Shown: positions 1-6,147 of the stretch, in pieces | Layout: every line of letters begins with the position of its first letter | Position numbering within the stretch: the first letter of the stretch is position 1 | NCBI GenBank assembly: GCA_044228625.1 | Contig: JBGAUM010000145.1 | Span: 1-6,176, forward strand | Direction: 5' to 3' | Length of the DNA stretch: 6,176 nt | From: UKL13-2 sp044228625 | Lineage (GTDB): Bacteria; Pseudomonadota; Gammaproteobacteria; Burkholderiales; Usitatibacteraceae | The notes under the pieces: generated by a model | Databases searched by the model: none | What the model was told of the DNA's origin: nothing | What the model saw: only the letters and a program-made list of their open reading frames with translations | Program-made: the position numbers and the translations under genes

Positions 1-728
1 GAATGCGTTAGCAGCGCACGCAAAAGATACTGCTCGTTCCAACTGCGATTCATGTCGATGACCCAGTCGCGGGGGTAATCCAAAGGAAGGAATACATCGT
101 GCACATGAATTCGAACGCCGGGCTTCAACCGCGGGAGTACATCCAGAAACAAGTAGTTGACGTCGCTACCCGTCTTGGAGACGTGGGATGAATCAATAAA
201 AAGCACGTCACCGGCATCGAGCTGACCAAAAAAACCTATCGGCACATCTTGCGCCTTGGTCACCATCAGCTCGGCGATTCCCGGGATACCTTTCTGGAGA
301 AATTCGCGCGGGTATGGCTCTATGCAAGTGATGTGAGATTTGCCATTGAGGAATCGGCGGTTGATGTCGGCCATCAGGAGCGATGAAAACCCTGAGCCCA
401 CTTCAACGATTCTTCTCGGCGCCCACGCACGCAGCAAGACAAACAACGCCCGCGAGTCCAACCAGCTGAACTGGGAATTTTGGGTGTAAAAACAGTGTGG
501 TTCCGCAACCTCTGTTTCATGTTCCGGGTAGTCATACTCCGACATGAAGCGCGGAAACCACGAGGTCAAAACTTCGCGATGAAAGGCGTCGTTGAAATCA
601 ATGCCCGGCAAATCTGGCAGCGCTCCGGGCCACACTTGTGACGCGCGAGTGGCGACTTCCGCCGGATCAACGATCGGTGAGTAAAAATGCCCTGCAGGAA
701 ATGCGAGGCGTGTTTCCGTTTCGCTCAT
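1..728 (-). CDS. Class I SAM-dependent methyltransferase, 3' end cut off by the window
   Basis: I translated this frame by hand. It is open from the ATG at 728 to the window edge (242 codons plus two bases), so the C-terminus is missing. The protein looks like a Rossmann-fold class I methyltransferase. Residues 107-116 carry the SAM-binding glycine motif (IVEVGSGFSS), E137 in CIEPYP is a good candidate for the acidic residue that binds the SAM ribose, LFIDSSH at 176-182 fits the later acidic motif, and HVHDVF at 208-213 follows a strand after LKPG. The 80 or so residues before motif I, rich in aromatic residues, are probably a substrate-recognition region. No signal peptide or membrane segment is seen, so it is probably cytoplasmic. 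The start overlaps the metZ stop as ATGA, suggesting translational coupling. GC content is about 50 percent in sampled blocks, lower than in neighbouring genes. The substrate cannot be told; related-looking proteins occur in accessory and surface-polysaccharide loci, but that is only a guess here. Confidence 0.85.
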   Translation of the reverse strand, partial: MSETETRLAFPAGHFYSPIVDPAEVATRASQVWPGALPDLPGIDFNDAFHREVLTSWFPRFMSEYDYPEHETEVAEPHCFYTQNSQFSWLDSRALFVLLRAWAPRRIVEVGSGFSSLLMADINRRFLNGKSHITCIEPYPREFLQKGIPGIAELMVTKAQDVPIGFFGQLDAGDVLFIDSSHVSKTGSDVNYLFLDVLPRLKPGVRIHVHDVFLPLDYPRDWVIDMNRSWNEQYLLRALLTH

Positions 729-1909
729 CGGACTTGCAAGCCCCGTTCCAGATCCGCGCAAATGTCAGCCAAGTCCTCCAGGCCCACGGAAACGCGCAGA
801 AGCCCCTCGCCCACGCCGGACAAGTCTCGCTCCTGCTGGCTGATGCGTGCATGGGTGGTTGTGGCCGGATGGGTGATGGTGCTCCGGGTATCCCCAAGAT
901 TGGCGGTCACGGAAATCAAGCGCACGCTATCGATGACGCGCCATGCAGCGGCCCGCCCGCCCACAACCTCAAAGGACAGGACTGCGCCCTGCATCGTCGC
1001 CTGGCGCATTGCCAATGCATGTTGCGGGTGGGACGACAAGCCGGGATAGTGCACCGCCTTGACGCCTTGTTGCTTGGCCAGCCACTCGGCCAAGCCCAGC
1101 GCCTGGCGCGAATGTGCTTCCATGCGGAGGCGCAGGGTTTCCATCCCCTTGAGGCACACCCATGCGTTGAACGGCGAAAGCGCCGGTCCGGCGGTCCGCA
1201 CAAAGGCGTAGACGCTTTCAATCAATTCTTTTCGGCCGCACACGGCGCCTGCCAGGACACGGCCTTGGCCATCAAGCGACTTGGTCGCTGAATGGATCAC
1301 CAGATCCGCGCCAAACTCCGCGGGGCGCTGCAAGGCCGGTGTGAGCAGGCAATTGTCCACGGCAAGCCATGCATTGTGTTGCTGGGCCATCTCCGCCAGT
1401 GCGGCAATGTCGCAAATCTCCCCGAGGGGATTCGACGGTGTCTCGCAAAACAGGAGCCGGGTGTTGGGTCTCAATGCAGCGCGCCATTCGTCAAGTCGAG
1501 ACCCACGCACCCAGGTGGTTTCAATGCCAAATTTGGCGAGGATCTGGTCGAACAGCGGGACCACGGTGCCAAAGACACTTCGCGACGACACAACGTGGTC
1601 GCCCGCCTTTAGCAGGCCAAGCGCCGTACTGGAGATTGCCGCCATGCCGGTGGCTGTTGCCACGCAAGCCTCCGTTCCCTCCAACGCCGCCAGGCGGTCC
1701 TGGAACATGGTGACCGTCGGGTTGGTGAACCGGCTGTATAGGAACCCCGGTTCCTCGTTGGCAAACTTCCGCGCGGCCTCGGCGGCCGACTTGTAGGTAA
1801 AGCTGGAGGTCAGGAACAGCGCCTCGGAATGCTCCTGGAATTCGCTCGTCAACGTGCCGGCGCGTATGGCCAGCGTATCAAAAGCGGTCGGCGTTTTCTT
1901 GTCATTCAT
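725..1909 (-). CDS. metZ: O-succinylhomoserine sulfhydrylase (MetZ), PLP enzyme of methionine synthesis
   Basis: The 394-residue product belongs to the Cys/Met-metabolism PLP-dependent family and has the full family length. It should condense O-succinylhomoserine with sulfide to give homocysteine in the cytoplasm (direct sulfhydrylation). Visible landmarks are YSRFTNPT at 58-65 (Y58 and R60 contact the cofactor phosphate of the neighbouring subunit), the ETPSNPLGEI segment at 156-165, D185 in VDNCLLTPALQ (pairs with the pyridine nitrogen), and the Schiff-base lysine K210 in HSATKSLDGQGRVLAG. GDTRSTITHPATTTH at 339-353 binds the substrate carboxylate, and VSVGLED at 374-380 is the usual C-terminal signature. 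The DGQGRVLAG wording after the lysine is what I associate with MetZ rather than MetB or MetC, though specificity between succinyl and acetyl substrates is inferred. It lies 70 bp after purF. A weak AAAGGG Shine-Dalgarno (1922-1927) stands 12 bases before the ATG. Its stop overlaps the next gene's start. Confidence 0.93.
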   Translation of the reverse strand: MNDKKTPTAFDTLAIRAGTLTSEFQEHSEALFLTSSFTYKSAAEAARKFANEEPGFLYSRFTNPTVTMFQDRLAALEGTEACVATATGMAAISSTALGLLKAGDHVVSSRSVFGTVVPLFDQILAKFGIETTWVRGSRLDEWRAALRPNTRLLFCETPSNPLGEICDIAALAEMAQQHNAWLAVDNCLLTPALQRPAEFGADLVIHSATKSLDGQGRVLAGAVCGRKELIESVYAFVRTAGPALSPFNAWVCLKGMETLRLRMEAHSRQALGLAEWLAKQQGVKAVHYPGLSSHPQHALAMRQATMQGAVLSFEVVGGRAAAWRVIDSVRLISVTANLGDTRSTITHPATTTHARISQQERDLSGVGEGLLRVSVGLEDLADICADLERGLQVR

Positions 1910-1934
1910 CGCGGTCTGTGGCCCTTTGGTTTGG

Positions 1935-1952
1935 TTGACCGGCGCCGGTCAA
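1935..1952. repeat. Perfect 18-bp palindrome between purF and metZ
   Basis: The sequence TTGACCGGCGCCGGTCAA reads the same on both strands without mismatch. In RNA it could form a 7-bp stem with a four-base GCGC loop. It sits 25 bases before the metZ ATG and is not followed by a run of T on the minus strand, so it is not a normal Rho-independent terminator. It could be a dimeric regulator's operator, an RNA stability or processing hairpin in the purF-metZ transcript, or chance. I do not recognise it as a known box. Confidence 0.6.
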
Positions 1953-1955
1953 GCG

Positions 1956-1974
1956 GAAACGACATCATCGTTTC
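1956..1974 (-). repeat. Small inverted repeat (7-bp stem, 5-base loop) just after purF
   Basis: On the minus strand the arms GAAACGA and TCGTTTC pair perfectly around the loop TGATG. The hairpin begins five bases after the purF stop codon and is separated from the 18-bp palindrome by only three bases. No T-run follows, so termination by this hairpin alone is unlikely. It may protect the 3' end of an upstream mRNA segment or act with the palindrome as an intercistronic element. Confidence 0.55.
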
Positions 1975-1979
1975 ACGAC

Positions 1980-3518
1980 CTATCGTTCGGCGACGGATAA
2001 ACCCAAATCCAGTTGCTCGGCACGGGCCGGTTCGTCCGTCGCATCGATCGGATCTTCCCCGCGGTCGCGGCCCCGCTCCAAAACTTCGAGGTACGCGGCA
2101 TCCACGCCGCCGGTGATGTATCGTCCGTCAAAGCAGGAGGCGTCGAATTCGGCAATGGCCGGATTGCACGAGCGCACATCGGCAATCAAGTCCTCGATAT
2201 CCTGATAGAACACTGCGTCCGCGCCGATTTCCTTCGCAATCTGTTCGGCATTCCGGCCGTTGGCGATCAGTTCATTCCGAGTCGGCATGTCGATGCCATA
2301 CACATTCGGAAACCGGACCGGCGGCGCAGCTGACGCAAAGTACACTTTTTTCGCACCACACTCGCGCGCCATCTGGACGATTTCCTTCGAAGTCGTCCCA
2401 CGAACGATGGAATCGTCGACCAGCAGTACATTCTTGCCGCGGAACTCGATGCCCATGGCATTGAGCTTCTGGCGCACGGATTTTCGCCGTTCCTTTTGGC
2501 CCGGCATGATGAAGGTGCGGCCGATATAGCGGTTCTTGATGAACCCCTCGCGGTATTTCACGCCAAGCACCTGCGCGACCTCTACTGCTGACGGCCGGCT
2601 GGTATCCGGGATCGGGATGACCACGTCAATATCGAGTCCCGGATGTTCGCGCTGAATCTTGTTGGCAAGCGAGCGGCCCATCAGGGCGCGCGTTTCATAG
2701 ACTGAGATTCCATCGATGACGGAATCGGGACGCGCGAGATAAACGTACTCAAAAATGCAGGGGCTGAGCTGCGGATTAACTGCGCACTGACGGTGGAAGA
2801 ATGCCCCGCTGGTGTCAAAGAACACTGCCTCGCCCGGCGCCACGTCGCGCATGACGGTGAACCCCAGCGTGTCGATCGCGACAGACTCCGAAGCGACCAT
2901 GAACTCGACGCTGCCATCTTCAAGGACGTTTTTTCCGATGACCAGGGGCCGAATGCCATAAGGATCACGAAACGCCAGCAACCCGTAGCCGGCAATCATC
3001 GCGACGATGGCATATGCACCCTTCGCCCGCCGGTGCACACCGGCCACCGCACTGAAGATTGCCTCCGGGTCAAGCCGAATGCCGCGCGCGGCCTCAGACA
3101 ATTCGTGCGCAAGGACGTTGAGCAATACCTCGGAGTCCGAATTGGTATTGACGTGGCGTAGATCATCCTGAAAAAGCTCGCGCTGCAGTTCCTTGGTATT
3201 GATCAGGTTGCCGTTGTGGCCCAGCACCACGCCGAACGGCGAATTGACATAGAAAGGCTGCGACTCTGCAGCACTGGCGGCCGAGCCCGCCGTGGGATAC
3301 CGGCAATGTGCGATGCCCATGGTGCCGGTGAGATCGCGCATGTTCCGCGTGCGGAACACGTCGCGCACCAACCCCTTGTTCTTGTGCATGTGGAAGGTGC
3401 GCCCGTCCGCAGTGACGATCCCTGCGGCATCCTGGCCGCGATGCTGCAGAACGGTCAGTCCGTCGTAAAGCAACTGATTGACGGGGCTCTTCGAAACGAT
3501 GCCGATGATGCCGCACAT
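1980..3518 (-). CDS. purF: Amidophosphoribosyltransferase (PurF), first committed enzyme of purine synthesis
   Basis: The 512-residue product transfers the amide nitrogen of glutamine to PRPP to give 5-phosphoribosylamine, in the cytoplasm. The start at 3518 is set by the MCGIIGI sequence: after Met removal Cys2 becomes the N-terminal nucleophile of the Ntn-hydrolase glutaminase domain, as in E. coli PurF with no propeptide. Glutaminase landmarks are HRGQDAAG at 26-33, HCRYPTAG at 71-78 (glutamine-binding R73), HNGNLIN at 101-107 (oxyanion hole) and SDSEV at 127-131. The phosphoribosyltransferase domain has PDTSRPSA at 304-311, KNRYIGRTFI at 328-337 and the PRPP signature VLLVDDSIVRGTT at 364-376. 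I see no cysteine pattern of the Bacillus-type iron-sulfur enzyme. The length is close to E. coli PurF (about 505). The open frame extends far upstream, but that part is a shadow of cvpA and the SPOR gene. It starts 2 bp after the cvpA stop, so the two genes are almost certainly co-transcribed and translationally coupled. Confidence 0.97.
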   Translation of the reverse strand: MCGIIGIVSKSPVNQLLYDGLTVLQHRGQDAAGIVTADGRTFHMHKNKGLVRDVFRTRNMRDLTGTMGIAHCRYPTAGSAASAAESQPFYVNSPFGVVLGHNGNLINTKELQRELFQDDLRHVNTNSDSEVLLNVLAHELSEAARGIRLDPEAIFSAVAGVHRRAKGAYAIVAMIAGYGLLAFRDPYGIRPLVIGKNVLEDGSVEFMVASESVAIDTLGFTVMRDVAPGEAVFFDTSGAFFHRQCAVNPQLSPCIFEYVYLARPDSVIDGISVYETRALMGRSLANKIQREHPGLDIDVVIPIPDTSRPSAVEVAQVLGVKYREGFIKNRYIGRTFIMPGQKERRKSVRQKLNAMGIEFRGKNVLLVDDSIVRGTTSKEIVQMARECGAKKVYFASAAPPVRFPNVYGIDMPTRNELIANGRNAEQIAKEIGADAVFYQDIEDLIADVRSCNPAIAEFDASCFDGRYITGGVDAAYLEVLERGRDRGEDPIDATDEPARAEQLDLGLSVAER

Positions 3519-3520
3519 GG

Positions 3521-4048
3521 TTACGCTCCTCGCAGGGCAGGCTTGGATGTGCCATCGCCACCGTAATGGATACGCGACGCGATGCTTTCCGGCAACAGAG
3601 TCTTGAGGCCCATGGCCACATGCGTCAGCCAGGGTGCCGTCACGGACTGTTTCCACCACGCGGTTTGTGGCAATTTCGACATGCCCGCCAACCACATGAA
3701 CACCAGGACGATGAGCCCTGCGCGGGCCAGGCCGATTGCCCCGCCTGCGACCCGATTCAAGCCATCCAGGCCAAAGCGGCGCAACAACTCCGTCAACAAA
3801 CTGGCCACCAACGAAGCCAGCATCAATACGCCAAGGAAGATCGAGATCCAGGCAAGCGCCAAGCGATACGCGGGCTCGCTCATCCAGTCGGCAAACTGAG
3901 GCGCCAGCGCCCCTGCAAAAGACGACGACAACACGAACGCCGCAATCCAGCCCGCCAAGTGCAGCACCTCGCGCACGGCACCACGGTAGACCCCGACGCC
4001 GATGGAGAGAATTACGACGACGAGTACAAAGATGTCCAGCCCGTTCAT
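3521..4048 (-). CDS. cvpA: CvpA family inner-membrane protein
   Basis: The 175-residue product has the usual CvpA length and layout. Four hydrophobic segments are visible at about residues 4-22, 29-48, 63-86 and 101-124. The family signature before the fourth segment is present as DGLNRVAGGAIGLARAG at 95-111. The remaining 50 residues are a soluble tail. The family is named for E. coli CvpA, required for colicin V production, and is commonly linked to purF; later work ties it to envelope or bile-salt tolerance, and its biochemical function is not settled. Here it sits 8 bp after the SPOR-protein gene and 2 bp before purF, the conserved arrangement of beta- and gammaproteobacteria. No strong Shine-Dalgarno precedes the ATG (only an AGG about 12 bases away), so it may depend on coupling to the upstream gene. 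Confidence 0.92.
   Translation of the reverse strand: MNGLDIFVLVVVILSIGVGVYRGAVREVLHLAGWIAAFVLSSSFAGALAPQFADWMSEPAYRLALAWISIFLGVLMLASLVASLLTELLRRFGLDGLNRVAGGAIGLARAGLIVLVFMWLAGMSKLPQTAWWKQSVTAPWLTHVAMGLKTLLPESIASRIHYGGDGTSKPALRGA
3526..3531 (-). promoter_or_regulatory. Strong ribosome binding site of purF
   Basis: GAGGAG on the minus strand lies seven bases before the purF ATG, inside the last codons of cvpA. It is the clearest Shine-Dalgarno in the window and supports the start at 3518 rather than any codon further upstream in the long open frame. Confidence 0.8.
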
Positions 4049-4056
4049 GGCCGCGC

Positions 4057-4767
4057 TTACCTGGGAACAATCTTGCCGTCGCCACCGGCAAGTTTGATTT
4101 TCGCCAATGCCGCTTCCGCCGCATGCTTGGTCTCGAATGGACCCGCGCGCACACGCGTGACCTTCCCACCACTGACAGCGACCGTCTCGGTGTAGTGCGG
4201 CAAGCCGGCATCCTTGATGCGTGCGACCGACTCCTTGATCTTTTCCGCGTCGCTGAACGCCCCGACCTGCACGACGAAGGCTCCTTTGGCGATGGGTTCC
4301 TTGGCGGTCTTGGCAACAGCCTTTGTTTCTGGAGCTTTCTCGGCAGGGGCAGGCTTGGTCTCGCGCTGCGGCACGGAGACCTTTGGTTCCGCCTTCGGCG
4401 CTTCCTTGACCGCCTCTTTCAGGGATTCCTTCGTGGATTCCTTGGGAGGCTCCTTGACCGGCTCAACGGGTGGGATCTGCACCCTGACGGGTTCCGGCGA
4501 AGTCTTCTGCGAATCGGCGGAAACCGGGGATGGGGGCAGCGGCACGTTTGATGTGGGCGCAGGAAGCGCGGGCTGGCCTTCTTTTTGCGGAATCTGAACG
4601 CTGATTTCCGTACGCGGCTTGCCGCTGCCTTGCTTCGGCGCGTCGTCGAAAAACATCGGTACAAACACAAATGCGAGTAGCCCCAACGTCACGGCTCCCA
4701 TGAGGCGGCGGCGCCCGCGGCGTTTCATTTCGCGTTCAGCGGTGGTCAATTCCGGTTGATCGGCCAT
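4057..4767 (-). CDS. dedD: SPOR-domain inner-membrane protein, DedD type
   Basis: From the ATG at 4767 the product has 236 residues. A basic cytoplasmic stretch (KRRGRRR at 15-21) is followed by one membrane segment at about 22-40, a long periplasmic linker rich in Pro, Lys and Glu (41-160), and a C-terminal SPOR domain from about 162 to 235, with FVVQVGAF at 164-171 and TRVRAGPF at 204-211. SPOR domains bind denuded glycan strands of septal peptidoglycan, so a role in cell division like E. coli DedD is likely. The linker contains a KExx tetrad repeat at 105-124. The start is uncertain. The open frame continues upstream to 4902 but that part lies inside folC and does not look like this family. 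The ATG at 4728 (residue 14 here) would avoid overlap with folC but leaves almost no cytoplasmic tail. Neither start has a good Shine-Dalgarno. Position between folC and cvpA is the conserved one for dedD. Confidence 0.88.
   Translation of the reverse strand: MADQPELTTAEREMKRRGRRRLMGAVTLGLLAFVFVPMFFDDAPKQGSGKPRTEISVQIPQKEGQPALPAPTSNVPLPPSPVSADSQKTSPEPVRVQIPPVEPVKEPPKESTKESLKEAVKEAPKAEPKVSVPQRETKPAPAEKAPETKAVAKTAKEPIAKGAFVVQVGAFSDAEKIKESVARIKDAGLPHYTETVAVSGGKVTRVRAGPFETKHAAEAALAKIKLAGGDGKIVPR
4399..4458 (-). repeat. Five imperfect 12-bp tandem units in the SPOR-protein linker
   Basis: Units at 4399-4410, 4411-4422, 4423-4434, 4435-4446 and 4447-4458 each encode a four-residue unit with Lys-Glu at the same place (VKEP, PKES, TKES, LKEA, VKEA). 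The two middle units share the eleven-base run of the type GGATTCCTT plus variable ends on the plus strand. A 12-bp period keeps the reading frame, so copy number could vary without breaking the protein. Confidence 0.65.
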
Positions 4768-6064
4768 CGGCGGGGACAGGATTTCGTTGGGGGTTGAGGC
4801 GCAGAATTTCCGCCACAGTGAAGAACGATCCGAAGGCCACGATTCTATCATTCGGCCCTGCGCGATCCCGTGCCGCAGCAAAAGCATGCGCGACGTCAAC
4901 ATGGCAGGTAAAACGCCCGCCCAGGCCGTGCGCTGTCAATCGGGCTGCCAGATCCGAAACGGTGGCGCCCCGGGGAGTCACGCCTTCGAGTCCTGCCACG
5001 TGCCAGTGATCAAAGCGATGCTTGAGGATCGAAATTACCGCATCGATGTCCTTGTCACGAAGCATGCCGAACACGGCCAGCGAATTCTCCGCAAAGGGCA
5101 TCCCGCCCAACGCGTGGTCGAGCGCACGTGCCGCATGAGGGTTATGCGCGACATCGAGCACCACGACCGGCCGGCCCGGCAAAACCTGCATCCGTCCCGG
5201 CCATTCCACCTCCAACAAGCCGCGCTTGATGTGCCCGATCGATACGGGCAGTTTGGATTGCAAGCATTCCACCGCCATCAGGGCTGCGGAGGCATTCTTC
5301 AGTTGGTACGCCCCGCGGAGCGCCGGGAATGGCAGCGCCCGGCGGGCGCTTGCGCCTGCCACGAAGTCCCACTGTCCGTCCAGCGTGCGATAGGTATAGC
5401 CGTCTTCCAGCGCATACCATTGCGCACCGATCTTTTTCACATGGTCGACAACTGTGGGCGGCACGTCGCGATCGCCGTAGATGGCGGGCCGGCCGGCGCG
5501 AAAGATGTGCGCTTTTTCCCAACCAATGGCGTCACGCGTGTTGCCGAGGTACGACTGATGATCGAGGTCGACGGACACGACAATCGACACGTCGCCGTCC
5601 ACCAAATTGACCGCATCCAAGCGGCCGCCAAGTCCGACCTCCAGGATTGCCACATCCAATTGTGCCTCTTGATACAGGACCAGGGCTGCAAGGGTGGCGA
5701 ATTCAAAATAAGTCAACGGCTCAGGCGCCGGTGTTGCCTGTCTGGCATGCTCCACGTGCTCGAACGCGCGAACCAGGGCGTCATCGGGCGCGTTGACACC
5801 CGAAATCCGCACGCGCTCATTGAAATGCACCAGATGTGGGGAGGAGTAGAAGCCGGTCCGGAAGCCTGCGCAGCGATAGATCGACTCCAACATGGCGCAA
5901 GTCGAACCCTTGCCGTTGGTGCCCCCCACGACGATGTTGACAGGCGCCCTCGGCCTTCCCAAACGTCCCCATACCGCTTGCACGCGGTCAAGCCCCATGT
6001 CGATTTCTGCACAATGTTGGCGGCCGATGTAATCGAGCCAACCGTCAAGCGTTGTGGGCAGCAT
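4736..6064 (-). CDS. folC: Bifunctional dihydrofolate synthase / folylpolyglutamate synthase (FolC)
   Basis: The 442-residue product is a Mur-ligase-like ATP-dependent enzyme of normal FolC length (E. coli about 420). It adds glutamate to dihydropteroate to form dihydrofolate and extends the gamma-glutamyl tail of reduced folates, in the cytoplasm. Motifs in order: P-loop GGTNGKGS at 47-54, SSPHL at 74-78, TYFEFAT at 118-124, EVGLGGRLDAVN at 142-153, DLDH at 166-169, the likely carbamylated K184 in GWEKAHIFR, YQLKNASAA at 253-261, WPGRM at 288-292 and DVAHNPHA at 304-311 at the hinge to the C-terminal domain, then VAFGSFFTVAE at 409-419. The start at 6064 is supported by the family-like N-terminus (TTLDGWLDYIG) and by an in-frame stop nine codons upstream. 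No good Shine-Dalgarno is visible. Its last 32 bp overlap the preferred start of the SPOR gene. In many betaproteobacteria accD precedes folC; here the upstream gene is outside the window. Confidence 0.96.
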   Translation of the reverse strand: MLPTTLDGWLDYIGRQHCAEIDMGLDRVQAVWGRLGRPRAPVNIVVGGTNGKGSTCAMLESIYRCAGFRTGFYSSPHLVHFNERVRISGVNAPDDALVRAFEHVEHARQATPAPEPLTYFEFATLAALVLYQEAQLDVAILEVGLGGRLDAVNLVDGDVSIVVSVDLDHQSYLGNTRDAIGWEKAHIFRAGRPAIYGDRDVPPTVVDHVKKIGAQWYALEDGYTYRTLDGQWDFVAGASARRALPFPALRGAYQLKNASAALMAVECLQSKLPVSIGHIKRGLLEVEWPGRMQVLPGRPVVVLDVAHNPHAARALDHALGGMPFAENSLAVFGMLRDKDIDAVISILKHRFDHWHVAGLEGVTPRGATVSDLAARLTAHGLGGRFTCHVDVAHAFAAARDRAGPNDRIVAFGSFFTVAEILRLNPQRNPVPADGRSTGIDHR

Positions 6065-6087
6065 GTTCAGGATTGGTGAATCAAATT

Positions 6088-6147
6088 CTCAAGCATTGGC
6101 GGACATCACAAGCAGTTTTCGGCCTGAAAGGCTCGCCAATGCTTGAG
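6088..6147. repeat. Perfect 14-bp inverted repeat with 32-base spacer, upstream of folC
   Basis: The arms CTCAAGCATTGGCG (6088-6101) and CGCCAATGCTTGAG (6134-6147) are exact reverse complements. The promoter-side arm to the folC ATG distance is 23 bases. A minor 3-bp stem (GCC/GGC, 6122-6132) lies in the spacer. No T-run follows on the minus strand and only three T follow on the plus strand, so a plain intrinsic terminator is not a good fit. Possible readings are an mRNA leader structure controlling folC, an operator pair, a short palindromic repeat element, or a long-loop structure at the end of the upstream gene. The remaining bases of 6065-6176 show no convincing gene. Confidence 0.65.

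Noticed and set aside
638..1291. A 217-codon plus-strand open frame opposite metZ
   Set aside because: It is antisense to well-supported metZ and the methyltransferase start, with no domain-like composition.
1910..1979. A SAM riboswitch in front of metZ
   Set aside because: The 70-bp gap shows two simple hairpins and no sequence resembling the conserved SAM-II core; there is no room for a larger SAM riboswitch.
3519..4316. N-terminal extension of the purF open frame
   Set aside because: The extension is an out-of-frame reading of cvpA and the SPOR gene. PurF needs its Cys right after the initiator Met, and a strong Shine-Dalgarno sits at 3526-3531.
4787..6079. A 430-codon open frame on the plus strand, opposite folC
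   Set aside because: It mirrors folC, which has all family motifs. The plus-strand translation shows no recognisable domain and is rich in Arg, His and Cys, as expected for the antisense of a GC-rich gene.
6065..6130. A sigma70-like promoter for folC (TTGTGA, 17 bases, GAATTT on the minus strand)
   Set aside because: The -10 element matches the consensus at only a few positions and part of the spacing lies in the inverted repeat. Not enough to call a promoter.
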